A DNA stretch of 64,000 nt from Pseudobacillus wudalianchiensis (GCF_001685015.1 NZ_MAYT01000030.1:62001-126000); one strand, 5' to 3'. Numbered from the stretch's first letter, positions 1-8,465 are shown. Numbers and translations are program-made. The notes: generated by a model not told the origin, from the letters alone.

Positions 1-26
1 ACAAATTCAGAGAGAAAAAGGAGAGG

Positions 27-716
27 ATGCCGGTGAGCGTCGTCACTCTATTTAGTATTGTCTTAACTCTCGGAATTTACATGCTTGCCCGCGTCCTTGC
101 CGTCCGTTTTCCATCACCGCTTACAACGCCTGTATTTTTAAGCACCGCCGCCATTATTTTTGTCTTAGTCGGCAGTGGGATCTCTTATGAAGAATATACA
201 CCCGCAAAAGAGATGATGACATATTTGCTTGGACCTGCCACAGTAGCACTTGCTGTTCCGCTTTATCGTAACCGGTATGTATTATGGCAAAAGGCTGTGC
301 CCGCTTTCTTGGGGATGATAGCAGGAACTCTGGCCACTATCGCTTCCGCTGTCTGGCTGACGAAGGCGTTTCATTTAACGACAACGACAGCTGCTTCTGC
401 CGCCGTGAAGTCCGTTACAACACCTGTAGCGATTGAAGTAGCTCGTATAATCGGCGGAGATCCAGCGCTCTCGGCTATCTTTGTAATGGTAGCGGGGATG
501 TTTGGAGCGATGTTTGGGCCTTGGCTGTTAACGGCAATGAAAGTGACAGATCCTTTTTCACGCGGATTGTCGATGGGTACGACAGCTCATGGGATCGGAA
601 CAGCTCAAATCGTAAATGAAGGGAGTCTGCAAGGGGCTGTATCTGGCGCGGCTATGGGGTTTGCGGCTATTCTTACATCGGTTATCCTTCCATGGTTTTT
701 TCCACTATTAAAGTAA
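27..716 (+). CDS. lrgB: LrgB/CidB-family membrane protein
   Basis: This 229-residue hydrophobic protein is of the LrgB/CidB family, membrane partners of the holin-like LrgA/CidA proteins and linked to murein hydrolase control and overflow-metabolite export. It has about six membrane segments. The conserved region TTPVAIEVARIIGG (about residues 130-145) and the C-terminal TTAHGIGTAQ are typical, and the length is normal for the family. The ATG follows AAGGAGAGG. One reading frame stays open from base 1 to a TGA at 34-36, overlapping this start, so the end of a translationally coupled lrgA may lie just outside the window. That last point is inference. The family call is firm. Confidence 0.9.
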   Translation: MPVSVVTLFSIVLTLGIYMLARVLAVRFPSPLTTPVFLSTAAIIFVLVGSGISYEEYTPAKEMMTYLLGPATVALAVPLYRNRYVLWQKAVPAFLGMIAGTLATIASAVWLTKAFHLTTTTAASAAVKSVTTPVAIEVARIIGGDPALSAIFVMVAGMFGAMFGPWLLTAMKVTDPFSRGLSMGTTAHGIGTAQIVNEGSLQGAVSGAAMGFAAILTSVILPWFFPLLK

Positions 717-745
717 AGAGACGCCGTTTTTAACCCGGCGTCTCT
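717..745. terminator. Shared hairpin between convergent lrgB and ktrB
   Basis: A perfect 10-bp stem (AGAGACGCCG, 717-726, with CGGCGTCTCT, 736-745) and a 9-base loop lie directly after the lrgB stop and between convergent genes. The T-tract is short, so this is a probable bidirectional terminator. Confidence 0.7.
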
Positions 746-756
746 TCGGTGAAGAA

Positions 757-2112
757 TTATCCAATTAGAATACGTTCCTTCGGAAAGTTATAACTGTCCT
801 TAATTTCTTTTCCGCGAACAATAAAGAGCAAGGAGAAGACTCCAATTCTTCCGATGAACATTAACGTCATGAGCAATATCTTGGCGGAGGTGCTTAAATC
901 ACTTGTAATGCCAAGCGATGAACCGGTCGTTCCGAAAGCGGACGAGACTTCAAAGATGATTTTCACCGTGGGTAATGCCGGTTCTAAAAATGAAAGGAAA
1001 ATAATTGAACCACCCCAAATGAAGAAACCTGTTGTGATGACCACGAAGGCGCGCTGCACGTCAACGGGGTGAACCTCTCTGTTGAAAATTTTAATCGTAT
1101 TCTTTCCACGCGCATAAAAATAAACACTTAAAATGGCAATCGCAAAAGTCGTTGTCCTTAACCCGCCTCCCACACTGCTCGGCGAAGCCCCGATAAACAT
1201 CAGGGTGGAGATAAGCAGCAAGGTAGCAGTTGAAAACTCATTTAAATCGACAGACGTTAACCCGGCACTGCGGGCGGCGATAGACTGAAAGGCAGAGTAG
1301 AAGAAAGACTCGTGCCATGTCTTATTTACGAAAAAGTGGTGGCGATCAAGTAAATAGATAAGCACTGTCCCGACTACGGCCAAGATGGCATACACAGTCG
1401 TTGTCAATTTTGTAAATAAGGAAAACTGAAATCTAACCGGTCCTCTGTAAGTTAAATAATCTTTAATTTCCACTAACACAGGAAAACCGATTGCCCCAAG
1501 CACAATCAAGATCATGTTAATAAATTGGACAAAGTAATCATTAGCAAAAACGATTAATGAGTTTCCGGTAATATCAAATCCACCGTTTGTTGTGGCGCTT
1601 ATGGAAGCAAACACGCCATGTAAAAAAGCTTCTTGGACGGTTGGATAATATTGAAGAAAGTACGTGCTCAAAATAAGGGCACCGACCGCCTCGATTCCAA
1701 GAATTAATAAAAATATTTCAATCATCAGCCTAACAAGCCCCGCTAAATCTGTTCGGTTCTGATCGGCCATGATCAGTTGGCGTTCACGCATCCCAATCCG
1801 CTTTCCAAATAAAATCCAGATGATCGAACTCAATGTCATGATGCCTACGCCGCCCACCTGTAAAATACACAAAATAAAAAAATAGCCGACTGTATTGAAT
1901 GTATCGACAATAGAAACAGGGGATAATCCTGTCACACTTAGCGCGCTGACCGCAACGAATGCAGCGTCTATAACAGAAATATCGATTCCGGGCTTATGAG
2001 CGATAGGCAGCAGCAATAAGCCGGTGGAAAACAATGCACCGGTTAAATACAGCATGACGATTAATTGAAAAGTGGATAACTTTAGTGCTTTTATTTTCCC
2101 AGGATCTTTCAT
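757..2112 (-). CDS. ktrB: Ktr/Trk-type potassium uptake channel subunit
   Basis: A 451-residue integral membrane protein of the TrkH/KtrB family, which conducts K+ (often Na+-assisted) and is gated by a cytosolic RCK subunit. The four selectivity-filter P-loops are visible: SVTGLS, TTNGGFD, ARSAGLTS and FGTTGSSLG, spread over four M1-P-M2 repeats. The length matches KtrB and KtrD of Bacillus. No ktrA/ktrC gene adjoins it, so it looks like a KtrD-style orphan whose regulatory subunit is encoded elsewhere. The 230-bp upstream gap shows no ydaO-type c-di-AMP riboswitch. The channel family is secure; choosing KtrB or KtrD is not. Confidence 0.88.
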   Translation of the reverse strand: MKDPGKIKALKLSTFQLIVMLYLTGALFSTGLLLLPIAHKPGIDISVIDAAFVAVSALSVTGLSPVSIVDTFNTVGYFFILCILQVGGVGIMTLSSIIWILFGKRIGMRERQLIMADQNRTDLAGLVRLMIEIFLLILGIEAVGALILSTYFLQYYPTVQEAFLHGVFASISATTNGGFDITGNSLIVFANDYFVQFINMILIVLGAIGFPVLVEIKDYLTYRGPVRFQFSLFTKLTTTVYAILAVVGTVLIYLLDRHHFFVNKTWHESFFYSAFQSIAARSAGLTSVDLNEFSTATLLLISTLMFIGASPSSVGGGLRTTTFAIAILSVYFYARGKNTIKIFNREVHPVDVQRAFVVITTGFFIWGGSIIFLSFLEPALPTVKIIFEVSSAFGTTGSSLGITSDLSTSAKILLMTLMFIGRIGVFSLLFIVRGKEIKDSYNFPKERILIG

Positions 2113-2344
2113 AACATCTACCTCTCAATTTTCCCGATATAATCTCTATCCGGTTCTAGCTTCATGAAAACATATTCCCTATTATAGTAGAAAAGGACGC
2201 TAAATTAAAATCCTTTCGTGAAAAGAAAAAACTTCTTCTAAAATATAAATAATTATCGGGGAAATGATTTATTTTTCGACAAAAAATGAAACTAATGAAA
2301 AGAAAAAACGTATAAATAGACAGTCATAGAAAAGGAGGAAAGAG

Positions 2345-2620
2345 ATGAAGAAAATTTGGAAACGGATAAAGTTCGTTTTTACGTTTAGACGGTCGATCCC
2401 ATTCTTAAAAGATTTCTTTTTAAGCCGGGAAGTAGCGACCTTTAGCAAGGTTCTTTCCATCGGGCTAATCATCGGTTATTTTTTATTGCCGCTTGACTTG
2501 ATCCCCGATTTCATTGCTGTCTTCGGCTTGATAGATGATCTGGCCATTTTTACGTTTGTTTTGCAGCAGATCGTTAACATGGCACCTGATTCACTAAAAG
2601 AGAAACATAAAATGATTTGA
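2345..2620 (+). CDS. YkvA/DUF1232 small membrane protein
   Basis: This 91-residue protein has the DUF1232 signature: a hydrophobic stretch followed by LPLDLIPDF and then GLIDDLAIF (about residues 48-70). A basic N-terminus (KKIWKRIK) precedes the membrane segment. Family members are small membrane-associated proteins of unknown role. AAAGGAGGAAAGAG precedes the ATG. It is a single-gene unit ending in a strong hairpin shared with the convergent aminotransferase gene. Confidence 0.85.
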   Translation: MKKIWKRIKFVFTFRRSIPFLKDFFLSREVATFSKVLSIGLIIGYFLLPLDLIPDFIAVFGLIDDLAIFTFVLQQIVNMAPDSLKEKHKMI

Positions 2621-2621
2621 A

Positions 2622-2659
2622 AATAGCCCTATAGCTAAGATGGCAGCTATAGGGCTATT
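2622..2659. terminator. Bidirectional terminator hairpin
   Basis: A 15-bp perfect stem (2622-2636 with 2645-2659) and 8-base loop lie between the stops of two convergent genes. Confidence 0.75.
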
Positions 2660-2661
2660 GA

Positions 2662-3834
2662 TTAGGAAATGGTTGAAAACACAGTTTGTAATCTTCTTGC
2701 CGCTTTCAGCAATTCTTCTTCGGACTGAACGAGTGCGATGCGTACGTATCCTTCTCCGGAAGCGCCGAACGCTGCTCCAGGCACCATCACAACCCCAGCT
2801 TTTTCAATGCAATAAAAAGCAAACTCTTTAGAAGTCCAGCCCACCGGAATTTCAGCCCAAATAAACATGCCGCCTGATGGGCGATCCACATTCCAGCCGA
2901 TCTGGCTCAATTCATTGACTAGCACGTCTCGGCGCTGCTGGAACACGTTTCGAACATGCTGGCCGATCTCTTCCGCATGATCAAATGCTGCAATAGCCGC
3001 CGCTTGAATCGGCGCGAACACCCCATAATCAAGGTTAGACTTTAATTGGGTAATAGCGGCGATGATCTCCTTGTTTCCAGCGATATAAGCAATACGAGCA
3101 CCGGCAAGACTAAAGCTTTTAGAAAGTGAATTAATTTCGATGCCAACCTCTTTTGCCCCAGGAACGGCCAAAAAGCTGAGTGGCTTCTTATCATCAAAAT
3201 AAAATTCCGAGTAAGCCGCATCGTGAAGTATAACAATCTCATGCTGCTTCGCAAAAGCAATGGCCTCTTTAAAAAACGCTTCATCTGCTTCACCAGCAAC
3301 TGGATTACCGGGATAATTTAAAACCATGAGCTTCGCTTTGCTGGCAATTTCGTCTGGAATCGCTGTTAAGTCAGGAAGAAACCGATTTTCTTTCAGTAAC
3401 GGCATATAAAAAGGTTCTGCTCCTGCTACCGCTAGGCCGGTTTCATAAGCGGTATATCCAGGGTCTGTGACAAGGACAATATCGCCGGGATCAGCGAACA
3501 CGAGCGGTAAATGAACAAGACCTTCCTGAGAGCCCATAGCATGAACAAGTTCTAACTGTGGATCTAACGAGACACCATATACACGATCATAATAGCGGGC
3601 TGCCGCTTCATAAAAAGCTTTTGTGCCTGACAAAGTGTACCCGTATTGGGAAGGCTCTGCCGCATAAGCAGAGAGCTGTTGGCGGATGACCTCAGCCGGA
3701 GGAAGATCCGGACTGCCTAAACTTAAGTCGATGAGCTCTTTTCCTTCTGCTTCTTGCTTTGATTTGAACGCTTTTAACTCACTAAAAATGGATGGTCCGA
3801 ATTTTTCCATCCGTTTTGCAAAATGAAACCCCAA
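2662..3834 (-). CDS. PLP-dependent class I/II aminotransferase
   Basis: A 390-residue fold-type I aminotransferase. It has the N-terminal ISLGSPD-like segment (DLSLGSPD), the PGNP motif in LNYPGNP, the PLP-binding lysine in SLSKSFSLAGAR, and a C-terminal substrate arginine region (GYVRIAL). The pattern resembles LL-diaminopimelate/aspartate-type transaminases of Bacillus, but the substrate cannot be read from sequence. Translation probably starts at TTG (3834), preceded by AGGGGGAG at good spacing. It is monocistronic and convergent with the DUF1232 gene. Confidence 0.85.
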   Translation of the reverse strand: MGFHFAKRMEKFGPSIFSELKAFKSKQEAEGKELIDLSLGSPDLPPAEVIRQQLSAYAAEPSQYGYTLSGTKAFYEAAARYYDRVYGVSLDPQLELVHAMGSQEGLVHLPLVFADPGDIVLVTDPGYTAYETGLAVAGAEPFYMPLLKENRFLPDLTAIPDEIASKAKLMVLNYPGNPVAGEADEAFFKEAIAFAKQHEIVILHDAAYSEFYFDDKKPLSFLAVPGAKEVGIEINSLSKSFSLAGARIAYIAGNKEIIAAITQLKSNLDYGVFAPIQAAAIAAFDHAEEIGQHVRNVFQQRRDVLVNELSQIGWNVDRPSGGMFIWAEIPVGWTSKEFAFYCIEKAGVVMVPGAAFGASGEGYVRIALVQSEEELLKAARRLQTVFSTIS

Positions 3835-4018
3835 GATGAACTCCCCCCTGTAGTATGAATCTATCTTTAGTTATTATTGTAGCATACGGACTGACAGATT
3901 AATTTAAATTTTCCCGCAACAGCAGATGACGGCTTAGCTGATAGAGCTGGGCTTGCTTGCCAGTTTCCTTTCTCCAGAAAGCGGGAATAGACCTCTAGGC
4001 AAGAGAGGGAGGAAAGTC

Positions 4019-5449
4019 ATGGACAAAAAAATAACGAAGAAGCGGCTTCTTATCATCATTCTTTTAAGTGTTTATCTTATTACTATGCTGTTTCATGTGT
4101 ACAAGCCGCTTCCAGAACATATATCATATGAAAGTCCAGTTTATCAAGTCGGAGCAGATCAGGTAGACTTTTACTATAACGTGTCTGGGAAAGTAGGCGA
4201 GGAGAAAGTTTTTACTGAACAAATATTTAAAAGAACACAAGAGATTATTGATGAAGCAGATCAATTTATCGTGTTGGATTTTTTCCTCTTTAATTCCTAT
4301 CATGAAAAAAATAAAGAGTTCCCTAACATAACGGAAAAGATCACAGAAGCTCTTATAAAGAAGAAACAGGCTAATCCGCATATGGACATCATTCTTATTT
4401 CTGATGAGGTCAATACGTCCTATAATTCTCACAAGACCCCGGAATTCGAAGAAATGAAGAAGAATGGCATCAAAGTAATTGTAACGGACACTAAGACGCT
4501 GCGTGATTCCACGCCGATTTATAGTGCGGTCTGGCGCATGTTCTTTCAGTGGTTTGGAGATAAAGGAACAGGGTGGCTGCCAAATGGGCTTGCAGAAACG
4601 GCTCCAGATATGACAGTGCGTTCTTATTTAAAGCTGTTCAATATAAAAGCGAATCACCGAAAAACGATTGCCACAGAGAAAACAACACTCGTTACGTCAA
4701 GTAATCCTCATGATGAGAGCGCTTATTTTGCCAATACGGCTTACGAAGTGAAGGGCGCATTAATGAACGATTTGCTCGTCTCGGAAAAAGCGGCTGCTGA
4801 TACGCGTCGGAACATTCCTTTCCCACAGCCAGTTCATCAGAAGACAGGAAAAGGCGAAATAAAGGTTCAATTATTAACAGAAGGCAAAATTGCTAAAGCA
4901 GTAAAGCAGGAAATAACAAAGGCTAAAAAAGGGGAAGAAATCTGGCTGGCGATGTTTTACTTAGCTGATCGTGATATAGTGGATGCCTTGACGGACGCGG
5001 CGAACAGAGGAGTGAAGGTGAACATGATTTTAGATACAAACAAAAACTCATTCGGCAAGAAGAAAACAGGATTGCCGAATATTCCGATGAGCGAAGAGTT
5101 AAGGGAGGATTCGCACGGAAAGATCCATATCCGCTGGTTTGCTCCAGAACCTGAACAATTCCATACGAAAATGATCTATATAAAGAAAAAGAACAGCGGT
5201 ACAATTATTAGCGGTTCGGCTAACTACACATCAAGAAATTTAAATAATTTCAATTTAGAAACAGATGTAAAAATAACGGGGCCTCGTTCAGCTAAGGCCA
5301 TAAAAGAAACAGAGCGTTATTTTGAACGATTATGGCAGAACGAAGGAGCAGAATATACGACGAACTATGAAGAGCATTATGAAAAAACAGCAGGAATCAA
5401 AAGAGTGATTTACACCATCCAAAAACTCTTGCATTTAACGACTTATTAA
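4019..5449 (+). CDS. Phospholipase D-like membrane protein
   Basis: A 476-residue protein with one N-terminal membrane segment (about residues 8-24) and two PLD-type domains. The HKD motifs are degenerate. The first reads HRKTIATE followed by TSSN, with Glu for Asp. The second reads HTKMIYIK followed by GSANYTSRN, with no Asp. Both His/Lys pairs and the GSxN tail remain, so phosphatidyl transfer is possible. The open frame extends upstream, but ATG 4019 has GGGAGGAAAG before it and is the better start. Cardiolipin-synthase-like proteins accompany mobile spoVA operons in some Bacillus, and a spoVA-type cluster follows here. The role is inferred. Confidence 0.8.
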   Translation: MDKKITKKRLLIIILLSVYLITMLFHVYKPLPEHISYESPVYQVGADQVDFYYNVSGKVGEEKVFTEQIFKRTQEIIDEADQFIVLDFFLFNSYHEKNKEFPNITEKITEALIKKKQANPHMDIILISDEVNTSYNSHKTPEFEEMKKNGIKVIVTDTKTLRDSTPIYSAVWRMFFQWFGDKGTGWLPNGLAETAPDMTVRSYLKLFNIKANHRKTIATEKTTLVTSSNPHDESAYFANTAYEVKGALMNDLLVSEKAAADTRRNIPFPQPVHQKTGKGEIKVQLLTEGKIAKAVKQEITKAKKGEEIWLAMFYLADRDIVDALTDAANRGVKVNMILDTNKNSFGKKKTGLPNIPMSEELREDSHGKIHIRWFAPEPEQFHTKMIYIKKKNSGTIISGSANYTSRNLNNFNLETDVKITGPRSAKAIKETERYFERLWQNEGAEYTTNYEEHYEKTAGIKRVIYTIQKLLHLTTY

Positions 5450-5477
5450 AAAGCATGCCGATCAGCATGCTTTTTTT
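5450..5477 (+). terminator. Intrinsic terminator
   Basis: The stem AGCATGC/GCATGCT (5452-5458/5465-5471), with a 6-base loop and seven Ts, lies directly after the phospholipase D-like gene. Confidence 0.88.
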
Positions 5478-5555
5478 CTTGAAAAAATTGTTAAAATATT
5501 TTTTTTGAAAACAACCATGATAATAAGAGACTTTATTAACAGGGAGGAATATAAC

Positions 5556-5762
5556 ATGACAGTTATCAGCGATTTGAAAAAAACAATGGCAGGGTTAAAA
5601 AGCGCACAGGCAAGCTTAGAAGGATTTGCTTTAGCGACTCAGAACCAACAGGCTAAACAGTTGTTTCAAACAGCAGCTCAACAAACACAGGCGGTCGTTG
5701 ATGCGCTTCAGCCGCGTGTAACGGAAGTAGAAAACGAAGAACCGCAATACAAAAATATTTAA
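5556..5762 (+). CDS. DUF1657 spore-associated protein (first copy)
   Basis: A 68-residue helical protein with the DUF1657 pattern: an N-terminal MTVISDLKKT, a central helix rich in Ala and Gln, and the ending ENEEPQYKNI. The start at 5556 is chosen because AGGGAGGAATATAAC precedes it; 17 extra upstream codons lack a ribosome site. DUF1657 proteins are the first and sixth genes of the spoVA-2mob operon linked to heat-resistant, slow-germinating spores. It is clearly paralogous to the protein at 6836, sharing the NEEPQY ending. The biochemical role is unknown. Confidence 0.88.
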   Translation: MTVISDLKKTMAGLKSAQASLEGFALATQNQQAKQLFQTAAQQTQAVVDALQPRVTEVENEEPQYKNI

Positions 5763-5818
5763 TAAATAACAAATTGTGCAAAGTTCACAAATAGAATAGA
5801 GATACTGGAGGTGAAAGT

Positions 5819-6823
5819 GTGGAAAAACAACGAACATGGGTTTTTGAAAACAAACCGGTTATTATCTCTACTGGAGTAGTCGGAGGCCCATTTGAAAGCA
5901 ACGGACAGCTAGCTGATGATTTCGATGTTTTGCATGATGATCTGTGGATAGGACAAGAAACCTATGAAAAAGCCCATAGAAAGCTGATGGAAGAAGCCAC
6001 TATGCGAGCTGTTGAAAAGGCAAGGTTAAAAAAACAGGACATTGAATATTTCTTCGCTGGGGATTTAATTAATCAAATTACTCCGACAAGCTTTACCGCC
6101 CGAACGCTTGCAGTACCGTATCTCGGGTTGTTTGGTGCTTGTTCCACTTCAATGGAAGGGCTAGCGCTTAGTTCGCTTTTAATTGACAGTAAGAAGGCGA
6201 ATTTCGTTTTAACCGGCGCCTCCAGCCACAATGCTGCTGTTGAAAAGCAATTCCGATATCCGACTGAATATGGAGGACAAAAACCGCCAACGGCTCAATG
6301 GACGGTCACAGGTGCCGGGGCAGCGATTGTAGCTCAGCAAGGCGAAGGCCCCTATATTTTATCTGCGACGATTGGAAGAGTGATTGATATGGGGCTGACG
6401 GATCCGTTTAATATGGGGGGAGCGATGGCGCCAGCTGCGGTTGATACGATTATTGACCATTTAATTTCCTTAAATCTTGATCCTTCCTATTATGATTTAA
6501 TTGTCACAGGTGATCTCGGGTCGATTGGCCGAAATATTGCACTCGAGCTTTTAAAGAAAAGGGGTATCGGAATAAGCGATAGTCAGTTTCAAGACTGCGG
6601 TTTGATGATTTATAAAGACAGCCAGCCAGTTTTTGCAGGGGCGAGCGGCGCCGGCTGTTCAGCTGTTGTAGGATACGGCCATTTATTAAACCGTCTTAAA
6701 AAAGGAGAATTGAAAAGAATCTTGCTAGTGGCGACCGGAGCCTTATTGTCCCCGCTTTCCTTTCAGCAGCAGGAATCTATTCCTTGTATCGCTCATGCTG
6801 TGGCGATTGAATCCAATCAGTAA
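5819..6823 (+). CDS. spoVAD: Stage V sporulation protein AD
   Basis: A 334-residue SpoVAD. The family has a thiolase-like fold and binds dipicolinic acid as part of the SpoVA channel that moves Ca-DPA in and out of the spore. Recognisable blocks are GVVGGPFESNG near the N-terminus, LFGACSTSMEGLAL, DMGLTDPFNMGGAMAPAA and ASGAGCSAVVGYGH. The start is GTG after ACTGGAGGTGAAA. It sits between two DUF1657 genes and upstream of a DUF421 protein, not beside spoVAC and spoVAE as in the normal spoVA operon. This matches a reduced spoVA-2mob arrangement. Confidence 0.95.
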   Translation: MEKQRTWVFENKPVIISTGVVGGPFESNGQLADDFDVLHDDLWIGQETYEKAHRKLMEEATMRAVEKARLKKQDIEYFFAGDLINQITPTSFTARTLAVPYLGLFGACSTSMEGLALSSLLIDSKKANFVLTGASSHNAAVEKQFRYPTEYGGQKPPTAQWTVTGAGAAIVAQQGEGPYILSATIGRVIDMGLTDPFNMGGAMAPAAVDTIIDHLISLNLDPSYYDLIVTGDLGSIGRNIALELLKKRGIGISDSQFQDCGLMIYKDSQPVFAGASGAGCSAVVGYGHLLNRLKKGELKRILLVATGALLSPLSFQQQESIPCIAHAVAIESNQ

Positions 6824-6835
6824 AGGGAGAGAGCT

Positions 6836-7042
6836 ATGACCGTTGCATCGGATGTCAAAACATGTACAGCTGGATTAAAGCAGGCAGAGGCTGTTTTCTC
6901 TAGGCTTGCTTTACTATCAAGCGACCCGGAAGCGAAGCGGCTATTTCACGAAAGTATGCTGACGATGCAGGAAATTATCGAACGAATGAACAATAGGATT
7001 TTCGAGCTGGAAAATGAAGAACCACAATATAGAGGGTCTTAG
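6836..7042 (+). CDS. DUF1657 spore-associated protein (second copy)
   Basis: A 68-residue DUF1657 paralogue of the protein at 5556, with the same architecture (N-terminal MTVASDVK, C-terminal ENEEPQYRGS). It starts 12 bp after spoVAD with AAGGGAGAGAGCT as ribosome site, and lies 14 bp before the DUF421 gene, so the three are certainly co-transcribed. In spoVA-2mob the sixth gene is this family. Function unknown. Confidence 0.88.
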   Translation: MTVASDVKTCTAGLKQAEAVFSRLALLSSDPEAKRLFHESMLTMQEIIERMNNRIFELENEEPQYRGS

Positions 7043-7056
7043 TCAGAGGTGATCAA

Positions 7057-7917
7057 GTGACTCAGTGGCTAGAAGTAACGATTCGGTCTGTGTCCTTTTT
7101 GACTATTTTATTTATCATTACGAAAGTCATCGGCAAACGGCAAATTGCTCAATTATCTTTTTTTGAATATATCGCCGGCATTACGATCGGCAGTATTGTC
7201 GCTGAAGCTTCTTTAGCGAGGGAGCGTTCCATCGCGGATGCTCTGATAGCCATTGCAGTCTGGGGATTTATCCCTTGGTTAGCTGACTACATTGCGATGA
7301 AGAGCAAGTCGGCTCGGAGGACAATAGAAGGACAAAGCACGGTATTTATTAAAGATGGGAAAATTCTTGAGGACAATTTAAAGAAAGAGAAGTATACGAC
7401 GGATGAACTGCTTGCGCTATTGCGAAAAAAAGGTATTTTTTCCCTTGCTGATGTGGAGTATGCCGTTTTAGAACAAGACGGCAGCTTAAATGCTCTTTTG
7501 AAAAAAGATAAACGCCCATTAACTAGAAGCGACTTGCAAATGCTGCCGATAAACGAGAAAGAGCCTTACACGATTATCATGGACGGTCGTTTGTTGGTAG
7601 ACTCTCTTTCTAAGAGTGGGAAAACAAAAGAATGGTTAAATGGAGAATTAGAAGCAGCAGGAGTCACGATAGAAAATGTGTTTTTAGGGCAGGTCAACTC
7701 CTATGGGGAACTGTACCTTGATCTATTTAATGATCAGCTCCAGCCGCCTTTTCCACAGGAACGTCCTTTACTATTGGCAAATTTAAAAAAGTTTGCGGCG
7801 GATATGGAGGCTTTTGCTTTAGCGACAGACTGCAAAAAAACGAAAAAAATGTATGAACAAAACGCAGCAGATATTCAAAAATTGATTCAACAGACGAAGC
7901 CTTATTTATCGAATTAA
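7057..7917 (+). CDS. YetF-type DUF421 membrane protein fused to DUF1657
   Basis: A 286-residue protein with three N-terminal membrane helices (about residues 1-85, containing the DUF421 motif IGKRQIAQLSFFEYI), a cytosolic DUF421 domain to about residue 225, and a C-terminal DUF1657-like helix pair (FAADMEAFALATDCKKTKKMYEQ). The FALAT-type segment echoes the two free-standing DUF1657 proteins upstream. The start is GTG after AGAGGTGATCA. This fusion is the diagnostic seventh gene of spoVA-2mob operons. It is probably in the inner membrane of the spore, where YetF-like proteins affect germination. Confidence 0.88.
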   Translation: MTQWLEVTIRSVSFLTILFIITKVIGKRQIAQLSFFEYIAGITIGSIVAEASLARERSIADALIAIAVWGFIPWLADYIAMKSKSARRTIEGQSTVFIKDGKILEDNLKKEKYTTDELLALLRKKGIFSLADVEYAVLEQDGSLNALLKKDKRPLTRSDLQMLPINEKEPYTIIMDGRLLVDSLSKSGKTKEWLNGELEAAGVTIENVFLGQVNSYGELYLDLFNDQLQPPFPQERPLLLANLKKFAADMEAFALATDCKKTKKMYEQNAADIQKLIQQTKPYLSN

Positions 7918-7959
7918 AGGTTATTTTTTAGAGCCTGTAATTCGATTTTTTGTTATTTC

Positions 7960-8022
7960 ATTGTGTGCAAAATTCAAAAAATGAATAATTATTGGTTCTT
8001 AAAGCATAAGTCTGCTAAAATA
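7960..8022 (+). promoter_or_regulatory. Candidate rtp promoter and control region
   Basis: A possible sigma-A promoter (TTGGTT, 18-bp spacer, TAAAAT) lies about 50 bp upstream of rtp. Just before it is ATTGTGTGCAAAATTCA (starting 7960), close to ATTGTGCAAAGTTCA (starting 5773) upstream of spoVAD. In B. subtilis Rtp binds Ter sites next to its own gene and represses itself. Only a loose resemblance to the Ter core (CTATGTAC-AAAT-TTC) is visible, so this is tentative. Confidence 0.3.
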
Positions 8023-8071
8023 AAGGCAATTCAGTAATAAAAGTAAATGAGAAGGCAAAGGAGTGAAGAGA

Positions 8072-8431
8072 TTGCCAAGAGGTGAAGGGAAGTTCCTAAT
8101 TAAGCAAAGAGCCTTTTTAAAGCTTTTTATGATTCGATTTGTAGAAGAAAATAAGCTATATGGAATGCAGGCAATGGACGAATTGAAAATGACGTTTAAG
8201 CAGTTCGGCTATGAACCAAACCATTCAGAGATTTACAGATCTCTTCATGAACTGATTGATGACGGTATTTTAAAAAGACAAAAGAAATTGCAGGAAGGTG
8301 CAAAATATAAAGAAGTCGTGATTTATCAATTTGCTGACTATGAAAAAGCGAAGCTCTATAAAAAACAAGTAAAAACCGATCTTGACCGCAGCATGGGGTT
8401 GTTAAGGAAAGCATTGGAGGACGTTTATTAA
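8072..8431 (+). CDS. rtp: Replication terminator protein (Rtp) homologue
   Basis: About 119 residues of winged-helix protein. It matches the Rtp family through KQRAFLKLFMI, the LYGM segment, PNHSEIYRSLHEL, DDGILKRQKK, EGAKYKEVVIYQF and the C-terminal dimer helix AKLYKKQVKTDLDR. Rtp dimers bind Ter sites in the terminus region and block the replicative helicase from one side. TTG at 8072 is preferred because AAAGGAG lies 8 bases before it; GTG at 8063 (three more residues) overlaps that site. It follows the spore gene cluster as a separate unit. PadR-like regulators share the fold, but the block-by-block match makes Rtp the better call. Confidence 0.85.
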   Translation: MPRGEGKFLIKQRAFLKLFMIRFVEENKLYGMQAMDELKMTFKQFGYEPNHSEIYRSLHELIDDGILKRQKKLQEGAKYKEVVIYQFADYEKAKLYKKQVKTDLDRSMGLLRKALEDVY

Positions 8432-8465
8432 CAATCAAGAGCAGCAGAGAGAAAAGAGGGATACC

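Noticed and set aside
2113-2344. c-di-AMP (ydaO) riboswitch before the potassium channel gene
   Set aside because: The gap is too short and lacks the conserved motifs.
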